This document shows, in pieces, positions 49,119 to 57,419 of a stretch of DNA of 64,000 nt. Source of the stretch: Luteibacter sp. UNC138MFCol5.1 (GTDB taxonomy: Bacteria > Pseudomonadota > Gammaproteobacteria > Xanthomonadales > Rhodanobacteraceae); assembly GCF_900110505.1 (NCBI RefSeq), contig NZ_FODZ01000002.1:300113-364112 (forward strand), given 5' to 3'. Both the position numbers and the translations under genes were made by a program. Numbering within the stretch: position 1 is the stretch's first letter; each line of letters opens with the position of its first letter. The notes under the pieces were generated by a model. That model was not told the origin of the DNA. It searched no databases and worked only from the letters and a program-made list of their open reading frames with translations.

Positions 49119-50381
49119 ATGGAAAACGTTTCCATCCTCCACCCGATCGTCAAGGCGCCGGAGCTTCCGGCATTCGTCGCACGCAGGGTCGATCGATTTC
49201 ACAATGAACGGGTGGCCATCGACTGGGGTGGCCGTCACATTTTGCGCGGCCGGCGTCCGTCCGACGGCGACCTGATGCTCCAAAGCAATGATTACCTCGC
49301 CATCGCCGGCCATCCGGACATCGTCGAGGCCCAGCGCGACGCGCTCGCGACGGGTGGCCTCGGCATGATGATGTCCGCCCTCTTCCAGCAGGATGCCGAT
49401 CAGCCCCTGCATCGGGCCGAGGCCGAGCTCGCCCGTGCCGTGGGCAGCGAGGACGGCATCCTCGCCCAGTCGGGCTTCGCCGCGAACGTCGGGCTGATCC
49501 AGTCGCTGGCCGGGGAGCGTATTCCGGTCTACATCGACATGCTCGCGCACGCCTCGCTATGGGAAGGCATACGCAGCGCGGGAGCGAAAGCGGTGCCGGT
49601 GCTGCACAACGACGTCGCGCACCTGGAAAGGCAGGTGCTGCGCAACGGCGCCGGCGTGATCGTCGTCGACGCCGTGTACAGCACGAACGGCAGCCTGGCG
49701 CCGCTCACGGACATCGCCGCCGTGGCGGAAGCGCACGGATGCGTGCTGGTCGTCGACGAATCCCATTCGCTCGGCACGCATGGCGCGCGCGGCGAAGGCC
49801 TCGTCGCCAGCCTCGGCCTCAACGACCGCGTGCACTTCATCACGGCGAGCCTCGCGAAGGCGTATTGCTCGCGCGCCGGTTTCATCGCGTGCACGACGCG
49901 CTTCAAGGATTACTTCGGTTGCGAGGCGTTGCCGGCGATCTTCAGTTCGTCGTTACTCCCGCATGAGCTCGCCGGTCTCTCGGCGGGGCACCGCGTGATC
50001 CAGACGGAGGGCTGGCGCAGGCAGCGGCTGCGCGCCGTCACGCGACGCGTGCGCCACGAGCTGACCGAGCTCGGCTATCCCATCGGCGACGGCACGGAGC
50101 AGATCATCGCGTTCGAGGCGGGCCAGGAAATCCTCACCGGCCACGTGCGCGACGTGATGGAGCGGCATGGGATCTTCGGCTCCGTGTTCAGCGCGCCGGC
50201 GACGACGGTCAACCGTTCGCTGCTCCGCCTCACGCTGAATGCGGGCATGAGCGACGGCGACGTCGAGCGGCTCCTGCACGCGTGCCGCGTCGCGCGCGAC
50301 GACATGGCGCTGCCGACGTGGAGCGCGGCGCGCAGGGAGCAGCGCGAACAGGGCAAGGCGGCAGCCGCGGAAGTCGCGTGA
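49119..50381 (+). CDS. CqsA/LqsA-family alpha-hydroxyketone autoinducer synthase
   Basis: A 420-residue PLP enzyme of the alpha-oxoamine synthase family. Compared with KBL and BioF it has the autoinducer-synthase features: MLQSNDYLAIAGHP (53-66), LAQSGFAANVGLIQ, YIDMLAHASLWEG (138-150), VVDAVYST and VVDESHSLGTHG with Asp-213. TASLAKAYCSRAGF carries Lys-247, and AIFSSSLLPHE follows; these run almost in register with Vibrio CqsA. It should join an acyl-CoA to an amino acid or SAM to give an aminoketone/hydroxyketone signal. GAGAGAGAAG precedes ATG 49119. It lies 254 bp after the regulator, in a gap with no recognised feature, so it may have its own promoter. Confidence 0.9.
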   Translation: MENVSILHPIVKAPELPAFVARRVDRFHNERVAIDWGGRHILRGRRPSDGDLMLQSNDYLAIAGHPDIVEAQRDALATGGLGMMMSALFQQDADQPLHRAEAELARAVGSEDGILAQSGFAANVGLIQSLAGERIPVYIDMLAHASLWEGIRSAGAKAVPVLHNDVAHLERQVLRNGAGVIVVDAVYSTNGSLAPLTDIAAVAEAHGCVLVVDESHSLGTHGARGEGLVASLGLNDRVHFITASLAKAYCSRAGFIACTTRFKDYFGCEALPAIFSSSLLPHELAGLSAGHRVIQTEGWRRQRLRAVTRRVRHELTELGYPIGDGTEQIIAFEAGQEILTGHVRDVMERHGIFGSVFSAPATTVNRSLLRLTLNAGMSDGDVERLLHACRVARDDMALPTWSAARREQREQGKAAAAEVA

Positions 50382-50399
50382 CGGATCGCGTGGACGCGT

Positions 50400-50705
50400 T
50401 CAGCGCAGTGAAACGCGTCCACGCAGGATGTCCCGGAACATCGCCCAGTCGCCCATGAAGCTGTAGAACGGATGCCGGAACGTCGCCGGCCGGTTCTTCT
50501 CGAAGACGAAGTGACCCACCCATGCGAAACCGTAGCCACCGACCAGGGCCGCCAGGAGCCACCAGGCCTGGCCGGTGGCCACGAGCATCGCGAGCGCGAC
50601 GAGCACGACCCAGCTGCCCGCGAAATGGAGGCGTCGGCAGCGCACGTCCGCGTGCTCGCCGAGGTAATAGGGATAGAACTCGCGGAAACTGGCGAACCGG
50701 GCCAT
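50400..50705 (-). CDS. Mpo1-like (DUF962) membrane protein
   Basis: A 101-residue DUF962 protein. FREFYPYYLGEHADVRCRRLHFAGS carries the conserved histidines, two hydrophobic segments follow (about 32-45 and 46-62), and HFVFEKNRPATFRHPFYS contains the second His set. Yeast Mpo1 is an Fe-dependent dioxygenase in alpha-oxidation of 2-hydroxy fatty acids; bacterial members are mostly unstudied. It is convergent with the autoinducer synthase, with 18 bp between stops, and 14 bp downstream of the pirin gene on its own strand. Confidence 0.85.
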   Translation of the reverse strand: MARFASFREFYPYYLGEHADVRCRRLHFAGSWVVLVALAMLVATGQAWWLLAALVGGYGFAWVGHFVFEKNRPATFRHPFYSFMGDWAMFRDILRGRVSLR

Positions 50706-50719
50706 GACGCGCCTCGTCT

Positions 50720-51601
50720 TCAGTACGTGGGCAAGGGAATGCGTTCGTATTCGTCGCCGGGCACGATCGGGAAACGGCCTTCCGACCAATCGGCCTTGGC
50801 CGCCTCGATGAGCTCCGGGGAGCTCGCGACGAAGTTCCACCACAGGTGGCGCTCGCCATCGAGCGGTGCGCCGCCGAACAGCATGATCAACGAATCCTCG
50901 TGCGCGACGAGTTCGGGCGGGTCGCCGTCGTGCGCCACGGCCATGTCCAGCTTGCCGAGTTCCACGTCGCCGAAGCGCGCGGCACCCTCGACGACGTAGG
51001 CGCCCCACTCGGCGTGCTGCGCCGGCATCGCGACACGTGCGCCCTTCCGCAGCCGCGCCTCGACGAAGAACATCGGTGCGAACACGCGTACCGGCGATCG
51101 TTCGCCGAACGCGTCGCCCGCGATCACGACGAGCCGCGCACCGTCGCGCTCCACCACGGGCAGTTCGCCCGCGGCGTGGTGGTGGAACTCGGGCTCGATG
51201 CGTTCGTGGCTCTTCGGCAGCGCCACCCATACCTGGATGCCGTGCAGATTCCCGTTGTGCGCCTCGCCGGCGGGGCGGACCTCCGGCGGCGTGCGCTCGG
51301 AGTGCACGATGCCCCGTCCGGCAGTCATCCAGTTGACTTCGCCGGGACGGATGTCGACGGCGCTGCCGAGGCTGTCGCGGTGGCGGATGACGCCATCGAA
51401 CAGCCACGTGACGGTGGCCAGACCGATGTGCGGGTGCGGACGCACGTCGAGACCGGCGTCGTCCTCGAACGACGCAGGCCCCATCTGGTCGAAGAAAACG
51501 AACGGGCCGACGTGACGCGCTTTCAGATGCGGAAGCATGCGGCGTACGACGAAGCCGCCACCGAGGTCGCGTTGCTTGCCGTCGATGGGAATGGTGGTCA
51601 T
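50720..51601 (-). CDS. Pirin-family cupin protein
   Basis: A 293-residue bicupin. The N-terminal cupin has RPHPHIGLATVTWLFDG with the paired metal-binding histidines, then MTAGRGIVHSERTP with the third His and Glu. The second cupin (about 165-270) has lost obvious metal ligands. Bacterial pirins include quercetin dioxygenases and redox or metabolic regulators; the exact role here is unknown. ATG 51601 was chosen over an upstream in-frame start because MTTIPIDGKQRDLGG is the family opening. The Mpo1-like gene follows by 14 bp. Confidence 0.9.
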   Translation of the reverse strand: MTTIPIDGKQRDLGGGFVVRRMLPHLKARHVGPFVFFDQMGPASFEDDAGLDVRPHPHIGLATVTWLFDGVIRHRDSLGSAVDIRPGEVNWMTAGRGIVHSERTPPEVRPAGEAHNGNLHGIQVWVALPKSHERIEPEFHHHAAGELPVVERDGARLVVIAGDAFGERSPVRVFAPMFFVEARLRKGARVAMPAQHAEWGAYVVEGAARFGDVELGKLDMAVAHDGDPPELVAHEDSLIMLFGGAPLDGERHLWWNFVASSPELIEAAKADWSEGRFPIVPGDEYERIPLPTY

Positions 51602-51683
51602 GGGCTTCTCCCCGGGAAACAGATGAGAGCCTAGCAAACGTGGGGGTGGACGGATGGTACGCGTGTGTCGCCGTGCGTGCCGC

Positions 51684-52547
51684 TCAGCCTTGCAACATGC
51701 CGTTCGCGAGGCGGCGTGCCACGCTGGCCGGCTGTTTCATCCAGGCGAAATGATCGGCGCGTTCGCCGCCGAGCTCGTCGGGCGTCACGACACCCGTGTC
51801 GCGCGGCGCGTCGGGCATCTTGTCGAGCAGGAAATCCAGCGACGACGCCGGCGCCAGCCAGTCGTCCTGGAGCCTCAACGCGCGCACCGGCGCACGCTGA
51901 CGACCGAGCGCCGCCTCGAGGTCCACCGCGAGCCCCACCGCGGCGTAAACGCCACGGCGGCCGCTACGGGACCAGTCGGCGATCACGCCGCGCGCCTCGT
52001 TGCCGCCGAACCCGATCCGCCTGCCGGGCAGACGGCCGACCATGTGGGCGAGCATCGGCGCGGCGACGTACGCGAACAGCACCCACGGGGGGAAGCGCCG
52101 CCAGTACGGGGCGCCGCTGGCGACGAGCGCGACGCCGGCCAGCTCGTGCGGCGTCATGCCGGCGAGCAGGCAGGCGAGCTGTCCGCCAAGGCTATGGCCA
52201 CCCACGTGCAGCGGGACATCCGCGACGGTGGTGGCGAGCGTATCGAGGCTACGCGGCAGGTCGTAGGTGAGCAGTTCGCGGTAGCCCCAGTCGCATCGGC
52301 GACCAGCCCGGCGGTCGCTCGATCCGTGGCCACGCCATTCGTGGATGCCCACGGTGATGCCGTGCGCGGCGAGCGCCCGGGCGAACGGTTCGTAGTGGCG
52401 TGCCGCCACGCCAAGCGCGGGAACCCAGAGCAACGCCGCGAGGGAGCGCTCGCGGGGGCAGAAGAAGAGCAGATCGGCGGTCGCCCCGTCGTCCATCCGG
52501 AGGTGGATGGTTTCCCGTGCGACCCGTTCGTCCGTGGCGTCCGTCAT
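51684..52547 (-). CDS. Alpha/beta-hydrolase (serine hydrolase)
   Basis: A 287-residue alpha/beta-hydrolase. HEWRGHGSSDRR sits near the oxyanion strand, and the nucleophile elbow is GGHSLGGQLACLLAG. The acid is probably within RLQDDWLAP, and the histidine in ERADHFAWM. It resembles the YheT/YbfF-like or DUF-linked lipase group, without a signal peptide. The substrate is unknown. ATG 52547 fits the family start; the longer frame reaches into the cspA terminator. It lies downstream of the first cold-shock gene, but a terminator separates them. Confidence 0.8.
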   Translation of the reverse strand: MTDATDERVARETIHLRMDDGATADLLFFCPRERSLAALLWVPALGVAARHYEPFARALAAHGITVGIHEWRGHGSSDRRAGRRCDWGYRELLTYDLPRSLDTLATTVADVPLHVGGHSLGGQLACLLAGMTPHELAGVALVASGAPYWRRFPPWVLFAYVAAPMLAHMVGRLPGRRIGFGGNEARGVIADWSRSGRRGVYAAVGLAVDLEAALGRQRAPVRALRLQDDWLAPASSLDFLLDKMPDAPRDTGVVTPDELGGERADHFAWMKQPASVARRLANGMLQG

Positions 52548-52566
52548 GCGGTATCCGTCGTGCGCG

Positions 52567-52600
52567 CAAAAGCTCCTCCGGCGCAGGGCGCCGGAGGAGC
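52567..52600 (-). terminator. Terminator of the first cold-shock gene
   Basis: GCTCCTCCGGCGC (52572-52584) and GCGCCGGAGGAGC (52588-52600) form a 13-bp stem. Read on the minus strand it is followed by TTTT. It lies 44 bp past the cspA-like stop. Confidence 0.8.
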
Positions 52601-52644
52601 GGAAGTCGTGCAATATCGGGCGGCCGAAGGCCTGCCCGCAAGAC

Positions 52645-52848
52645 TCACTTGGGAATGACGTTGTCCGCCTGCGGGCCCTTCTGGCCCTGGGTCACGGTGT
52701 ATTCCACCTTCTGACCCTCGGCAAGCGACTTGAAGCCGTTGCCCTGGATCGAACGGAAGTGCACGAACACGTCCGGGCCGCCCTCATCCTGAGTAATGAA
52801 GCCGAAGCCCTTGGCGTCGTTGAACCACTTAACAGTACCAGTTGCCAT
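52645..52848 (-). CDS. Cold-shock protein CspA family (copy 1)
   Basis: A 67-residue OB-fold RNA chaperone. RNP1 KGFGFIT (about 13-19) and RNP2 VFVHF (about 28-32) are intact, and the sequence ends VIPK. It melts RNA secondary structure, either during cold adaptation or constitutively. ATG 52848 is preceded by GAGGTGTG. The leader upstream is long and related to that of copy 2. A TATCAT box near 52996-53001 on this strand may be its -10, without a clear -35. Confidence 0.93.
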   Translation of the reverse strand: MATGTVKWFNDAKGFGFITQDEGGPDVFVHFRSIQGNGFKSLAEGQKVEYTVTQGQKGPQADNVIPK

Positions 52849-53000
52849 CACACACACCTCTATCCAACACACGAATAACCCGGCTCGCGTGAGCCGGCGA
52901 CTTACTGGGCATGCAGGACCGGGTGAGGCGATGGAGCGTCGGATTACTCGCTTACATCGGGTCACTCTCGTGACCGCGCAGACACAGTAAGTCGGATGAT
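52849..53000 (-). promoter_or_regulatory. Long 5' leader of csp copy 1
   Basis: Part of the 370-bp non-coding stretch 52849-53218. This leader shares ordered blocks with the leader of copy 2 (53429-53580): CACAG near the distal end, a CATCGGGTCA-like block, TTACTGG, and a Csp-proximal A-rich segment, with variable spacing. Long structured leaders are typical of cold-induced csp mRNAs. Beyond 53000 the stretch holds A+T-rich DNA and the copy 2 terminator. Confidence 0.5.
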
Positions 53001-53161
53001 AACCACATTTCGCCAAAGTTCTGTAGGGGAATGCCTACACAGGTCGATTTTTTGACGCCGATCACGCCAATGAAGGCGATTAAAGCCTTATCCGGCTTCA
53101 CAAATAAGAAAATGGCCTAGGAATAAAGGCGCCGACCCGCGAAGTCCGCACGACCGCCGGG

Positions 53162-53190
53162 CAAAAAAAAACCGGGCGTTTCCGCCCGGT
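53162..53190 (-). terminator. Terminator of the second cold-shock gene
   Basis: ACCGGGCG (53171-53178) and CGCCCGGT (53183-53190) flank TTTC. On the minus strand the stem is followed by eight T. It lies 28 bp past the stop at 53219. Confidence 0.9.
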
Positions 53191-53218
53191 CTTTTCACGA
53201 AGCTTGTCGCAAGACGTA

Positions 53219-53428
53219 TCAGGCCTTGTTGACTTCTTCGGCCTGCAGGCCCTTCTGGCCGTTCACGACCTTGAAGGAGACCTTCTCGCCTTCGGCGAGC
53301 GACTTGAAGCCGTTACCCTGGATGGCGCGGAAGTGCACGAACACGTCCGGGCCGTTCTCACGGGAAATGAAGCCGAAGCCCTTGGCATCGTTGAACCACT
53401 TGACGGTGCCGATCTCACGATCCGACAT
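53219..53428 (-). CDS. Cold-shock protein CspA family (copy 2)
   Basis: A 69-residue paralog of copy 1 with RNP1 KGFGFIS and RNP2 VFVHF. It has a slightly longer N terminus ([12 protein letters not shown]) and ends EEVNKA. The two tandem genes are separated by a terminator and a full leader, so they are independently expressed. ATG 53428 has GGAGTG upstream. Which copy is cold-inducible cannot be told from sequence. Confidence 0.93.
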   Translation of the reverse strand: MSDREIGTVKWFNDAKGFGFISRENGPDVFVHFRAIQGNGFKSLAEGEKVSFKVVNGQKGLQAEEVNKA

Positions 53429-53580
53429 AGAAACACTCCAATTTTTACGAATGAAACCAGCGACTTGACGTAAGTCGCTGCGTTACTGGTGTGCAAGGAA
53501 ACGCGAGGAGCGAAGCGATGTTGCGGATACGTGATCAGCTGCATCGGGTCAACGTAACTCTATGACCCCGGCAAACACAG
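53429..53580 (-). promoter_or_regulatory. Long 5' leader of csp copy 2
   Basis: Homologous in ordered blocks to the copy 1 leader (see 52849-53000). The rest of the gap to 53755 holds no recognised gene and presumably contains promoters for csp copy 2 and the divergent lipoprotein gene. Confidence 0.5.
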
Positions 53581-53755
53581 TCCGCCGACTATACTCGCGC
53601 TCGACGCAAATAGCGATGGGCGCCGATCGAACCGCCCCGCGCTGACGCGGTTTTCACCCCGTGTGGGAACATGCTTGCGCCGCGTCGCACCCGGTGTGCG
53701 ACTCGACTGTCCGTTTTTGCCACCGTCACCGTTACCGAAAGGGGGACCGCCGACC

Positions 53756-54226
53756 ATGAACCGCCACACGCTCCGACTGATTCCTTTCCTCGCAGGCGCC
53801 CTCGCCCTGGCCGCCTGTTCGGACCACTCGACGAAGCCGGCCCCGACCACCACCCGCACCGTGACCACCACGGCGACGCCGGCGTCCAGCGGCACGAAGT
53901 CCACCGGCAGCACCAGCACGACGACCACGCGCACGACCACCCGCACAAGCGTCAAGGACGCCCCGCTGCCCGAGAGCACCGGCATCGCGTCCTGCGACGA
54001 GTATCTCGCCAGCTACAAGACCTGCCACCTGGCCGCCGGCATCTACGCCCGCGACCAGATCGACACCCGCTACGACATGATGCGGACGAGCCTGCTGAAG
54101 CAATCGCAGGATCCGGACATGCGCGACCAGCTCGGCAACCGCTGCACGTCGCTCGCGAACCAGCTCAAGGAAGCCCTGCACGGCAAGTCCTGCGCGGACG
54201 TGCCGGCGCCCGCCTCCACCCGCTGA
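53756..54226 (+). CDS. Thr/Ser-rich lipoprotein of unknown function
   Basis: A 156-residue lipoprotein with lipobox LAAC (Cys near residue 21). A low-complexity spacer of Thr/Ser (about 27-63: TTTRTVTTTATP and TSTTTTRTTTRT) follows, then a small helical domain with four cysteines (SCDEYLASYKTCHLA, NRCTSLA, GKSCADV). The spacer resembles a flexible tether that holds the domain off the outer membrane. GGGGGACC lies 10 bp before ATG 53756. No family is recognised. It is convergent with the YcaQ-type gene, with the two stops adjacent. Confidence 0.75.
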   Translation: MNRHTLRLIPFLAGALALAACSDHSTKPAPTTTRTVTTTATPASSGTKSTGSTSTTTTRTTTRTSVKDAPLPESTGIASCDEYLASYKTCHLAAGIYARDQIDTRYDMMRTSLLKQSQDPDMRDQLGNRCTSLANQLKEALHGKSCADVPAPASTR

Positions 54227-55495
54227 TCAGGCGTCCAGCGCCGCCTGGAACAACGCGGCCAGCCCCCTTGGCTGGCCGCGTTCGACGACCACCCTCGGGG
54301 TGCCGTGCCACGCGGCGCACGTCGATATCGCTTCGGCCACGCCCTGCACGACCGGCACGGACGCCTGCACGCCGTCTTCGAGCCATATCCCGATCACCTG
54401 AAACATGCCCGACTGCCGGTGCGCCTTGGCGTCGACGCGACCGATGAGCCTGCCTCGATGCAGGATGGGCAACGCGTAGTAGCCGTATTTCCGCTTCGCC
54501 GCCGGCGTGTAGCACTCGATCGTGTATTCGAACCCGAACAGCTCGAGGGCCCGGGCCCGGTCCCACACGACCGGATCGAACGGTGACAGCAAGGTGGTCC
54601 GGGAAGCACGCAGCGCGTTGCGCGCGCCCTCTGCAAGAAGATCGCCGTGCTCCCGGTGCACGTACGCGGCGTCGCTCCACCCATCGACCTCGACGCGTGA
54701 CAGCGTGCCGTCCGCGACGAGCGGCGCGAGCTCGTCGTCGGTGACGCGCGGCCTCAGGCGAAAATAATCGGCGATCCAGCGCGCCTTCGCGATGCCGAGC
54801 GCACGCACGCTTTCGACGATGAAATGCCGCCGGACGGTCGCCTCGTCGAGCGTTCCCGAAGGTGGCGGCTCCGGCCAGCCGGCGACGACGCGCTCCGAAA
54901 GGTCGTAGACACGCTGGAAGCGATCGCGCCGGGCGACCATCAGCCTGCCCAGCGCGAACCATGCCTCGAGCCAGCGCTTCTCGGGTTTCCAGCCCCACCA
55001 TCCTTTCGTGCCGGTGCCTTCGCGCTCGAAGTCGGCCGCACGCAATGGTCCTTCGCGGCGGATCCGGTCGAGCAGCGCCTCCATGTCGATCCGCGCCTCG
55101 GCGTACGTGCGCTCCGCGCTTCGATGCGCCCAGTGCCCCGCGCGGCCGGAACGGTAATCGCGATGCCAACGGAACTCGGTCGACGGAACGAAACATGCCT
55201 CGTGGGCCCAGCACTCCGCGATGCGTCCCTCGGCGAGCGCGTCGTCCAGCCAGTCGTTCGTATAGGGTCCGAGGCGCGAGAAGAGCACCATGTAGGGGCT
55301 ACGCGCGACGACGTTGATCGTGTCGATCTGCAGCACGCCCATGCGTGCGATCGTGGGCACGACATCGCCGCGACGCGCCCTGCGCGTGCTTCGTCGCAGA
55401 AGGCCTTGCGCACCCAGGTGGATCAGCTGGGCGGACCGCGGAGACAGCCGGATCACGGTGCCCGTCGAAGGCACGTCGGTTGCACGTGACGCCAC
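54227..55495 (-). CDS. YcaQ-type (HTH_42) DNA glycosylase/crosslink repair protein
   Basis: A 422-residue protein of the AlkZ/YcaQ superfamily, which unhooks interstrand crosslinks or bulky N7 adducts. The catalytic QxD motif appears as Gln-56-Ile-57-Asp-58 in LQIDTINVVARSPYMVLFSRLG. The repeated winged-helix body has WAHEACFVPSTEFRWHRDYR and LLSPFDPVVWDRARALELFGF, and the beta-barrel part has KRKYGYYALPILHRGRLIGRVD. Length is that of E. coli YcaQ. It is monocistronic. The start is uncertain by a few residues, since GTVIRLSP is the usual beginning of homology. Confidence 0.88.
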   Translation of the reverse strand: MASRATDVPSTGTVIRLSPRSAQLIHLGAQGLLRRSTRRARRGDVVPTIARMGVLQIDTINVVARSPYMVLFSRLGPYTNDWLDDALAEGRIAECWAHEACFVPSTEFRWHRDYRSGRAGHWAHRSAERTYAEARIDMEALLDRIRREGPLRAADFEREGTGTKGWWGWKPEKRWLEAWFALGRLMVARRDRFQRVYDLSERVVAGWPEPPPSGTLDEATVRRHFIVESVRALGIAKARWIADYFRLRPRVTDDELAPLVADGTLSRVEVDGWSDAAYVHREHGDLLAEGARNALRASRTTLLSPFDPVVWDRARALELFGFEYTIECYTPAAKRKYGYYALPILHRGRLIGRVDAKAHRQSGMFQVIGIWLEDGVQASVPVVQGVAEAISTCAAWHGTPRVVVERGQPRGLAALFQAALDA

Positions 55496-55609
55496 GGTAG
55501 AGGCCTTCTCGCAGTTGGGTCGCCATTAAATCGTTCCTTGCTAGCGTCGGCAACGATGCCGTCTTATCCACTCGACGGCACCCCCACCGCTGACGAAAGG
55601 AGGCCATCC

Positions 55610-56149
55610 ATGAAGTACCGTGCACGCGCCATCGGCTTTGGCGCATCGCTGCTGCTGGCAGGCGCGGCGTTCGCCCAGAACCCGCCCTCATCCCCCAATC
55701 AGGTTCCGCCACCGCCGCCCGGCGAAGCCACCCCGCTTCCGCCTCCGCCGCCGGGCAACGTGCCTCCGCCGCCTCCCCCGACGGACGCCCTGCCTCCGGA
55801 TCCGGCCGCGCCGCCGCCGGCCGCCCAGGCCCCGCCGCCGCCTCCGCCGCCGCCCGGTGCACCGATGCCTCCGCCGCCAGCCGCCGGCATGGAGGCGGGC
55901 TCCACGGGCGCGACAATGCCCACGCCCCAGGGCCAGGTCACGGTGAACAGCAGCCCCGCTCCGGCGACGAAGGCAGGCCCGCCGCCGTCGTTCGAGACGC
56001 TGGCCAAGGGCAAGAAGTCGATCACCAAGGAAGACGCCAAGGCCTATCCGCTGCTCGCCAACGACTGGCTGTACGCGACCAAGGGCGAAACGCTGAGCAA
56101 GTCCGCGTATGAGAAGTGGGTGCGCCAGTCGGGTGCCGGCGGTCAGTAA
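55610..56149 (+). CDS. Proline-rich exported protein
   Basis: A 179-residue protein. The signal peptide (residues 1-22, AFAQ cleavage) is followed by about 75 residues of Pro/Ala/Gly repeats (PPPPPG, PPPPPPT). A C-terminal domain of about 50 residues (SFETLAKGKKSITKEDAKAYPLLANDW) follows. That domain has the length and pattern of EF-hand-like or PliI-like small folds, but no calcium loop is complete. AAAGGAGG at 55596-55603 is a full-strength ribosome site. The Pro segment could span peptidoglycan. Followed by a terminator-like hairpin. Confidence 0.8.
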   Translation: MKYRARAIGFGASLLLAGAAFAQNPPSSPNQVPPPPPGEATPLPPPPPGNVPPPPPPTDALPPDPAAPPPAAQAPPPPPPPPGAPMPPPPAAGMEAGSTGATMPTPQGQVTVNSSPAPATKAGPPPSFETLAKGKKSITKEDAKAYPLLANDWLYATKGETLSKSAYEKWVRQSGAGGQ

Positions 56150-56168
56150 TCGCCGCTAGCCGAAGCCG

Positions 56169-56202
56169 TTCGGGGGCGAGGTGTTCCGCGCTCGCCCCCG
56201 AA
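56169..56202 (+). terminator. Hairpin terminator behind the proline-rich protein gene
   Basis: TTCGGGGGCGAG (56169-56180) pairs with CTCGCCCCCGAA (56191-56202) over a 10-nt loop. There is no long U-tract, but it lies only 20 bp after the stop. Confidence 0.6.
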
Positions 56203-56329
56203 ATGGCTGAACCGACGCGCCGCATGAACGCGCGCATGACGGCGATCGCGCTCCACGATTCGCAGACATTTGCGGCGGCTACACTCCCGGGTCGCCGGCC
56301 CCATGCCGGACCGCAGGGAGTCGAAAGCC

Positions 56330-57397
56330 ATGAAATCCATTCGCGCCGTTGGCGCCGCAGGTGTCTACGCCTGCCTGCATGCGGGGATGGCCTTCGCGCA
56401 GAACCCCAGCCCCACCGACATCCGCGCCTGCGCCGGTATCGAAACCGATGCGCAGCGCCTGCTCTGCTACGACAAGGCCGTGGGCCGCGACCGGCTTCCG
56501 CAGGCCGCGAAGAAGGAAGACCCGGCCGCGCGATCGCCCAGCGTCGACCTTGCGACACGCAATTCCGGAGAGGTCGCCCGCCCGCTGTCGCTGCTCGACA
56601 GCCGCTGGGAACTGTCGCCGGAATCGAAGCTCGGCACGTTCAACCTGCGCGGCTACAAGCCCACCTACGCGCTGCCGATCTTCGCCAGCTCGAAACAGAA
56701 CACGCGCCCGCACAGCCCTGCGCCCGACCACACGGTGACTACGCCGCAGAAGCTGGACAATGTCGAGGCCAAGTTCCAGATAAGCCTGAAGACCAAGGTC
56801 GCGGAGAACCTGTTCGACGACAACGGCGATGTGTGGGTGGGCTATACGCAGTCGTCCCGCTGGCAGGTCTACAACAAGGACAACTCGCGGCCCTTCCGCG
56901 AAACCAACTACGAGCCCGAGGCGATGCTGGTGTTCAACACGAACTACCAGATCCTCGGCTGGACGGGCCGCCTCGCCGGCATCGGCGTCAACCATCAATC
57001 GAACGGCCGCGCCGATCCGCTGTCGCGAAGCTGGAACCGCGTCATCGCGGACATCGGCTTCGAACGCGAAGGCTGGACGGTGATGCTTCGTCCGTGGTGG
57101 CGCATTCCCGAGGATCGCAAGGACGACGACAATCCCGACATCCAGGATTACATGGGTCGCGGCGAGATCCAGGTGGTGCACGAGGTCGGGCGCCAGGAAT
57201 TCGGCCTCACGGCACGGCACTCGTTCCGCTCCGGCGATCGCTCGCACGGCTCGCTGCGCGGAACGTGGAGCTTCCCGGTCGCGGGGAACCTGCGCGGCTA
57301 CCTCGAGGTGTTCAACGGCTATGGCGAAAGCCTGATCGACTACAACCACCGCGCCACGTACCTGGGCCTGGGTGTGTCGCTGCTCGATTGGTACTGA
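56330..57397 (+). CDS. pldA: Outer-membrane phospholipase A (OMPLA)
   Basis: A 355-residue outer-membrane beta-barrel enzyme. The signal peptide ends AFAQ (residue 24). A Xanthomonadales-type N-terminal extension with a Cys pair (RACAGIETDAQRLLCYD) precedes the barrel. The active site GVNHQSNGRADPLSRSWNR contains His-222 and Ser-224, and the aromatic C terminus LGVSLLDWY ends in the terminal residue typical of barrel proteins. It hydrolyses phospholipids that reach the outer leaflet. GGGAG lies upstream of ATG 56330. It is followed by the REP array. Confidence 0.93.
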   Translation: MKSIRAVGAAGVYACLHAGMAFAQNPSPTDIRACAGIETDAQRLLCYDKAVGRDRLPQAAKKEDPAARSPSVDLATRNSGEVARPLSLLDSRWELSPESKLGTFNLRGYKPTYALPIFASSKQNTRPHSPAPDHTVTTPQKLDNVEAKFQISLKTKVAENLFDDNGDVWVGYTQSSRWQVYNKDNSRPFRETNYEPEAMLVFNTNYQILGWTGRLAGIGVNHQSNGRADPLSRSWNRVIADIGFEREGWTVMLRPWWRIPEDRKDDDNPDIQDYMGRGEIQVVHEVGRQEFGLTARHSFRSGDRSHGSLRGTWSFPVAGNLRGYLEVFNGYGESLIDYNHRATYLGLGVSLLDWY

Positions 57398-57419
57398 GTT
57401 AGCCGAGGGCGATTCCGGG

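Noticed and set aside
49119-50381. 8-amino-7-oxononanoate synthase (BioF) or a second KBL
   Set aside because: The autoinducer-synthase motifs (IDMLAHASLWEG, TASLAKAYCSRAGF) and the adjacent CqsS-type kinase fit CqsA; no bio genes are near, and a true kbl exists at 26311.
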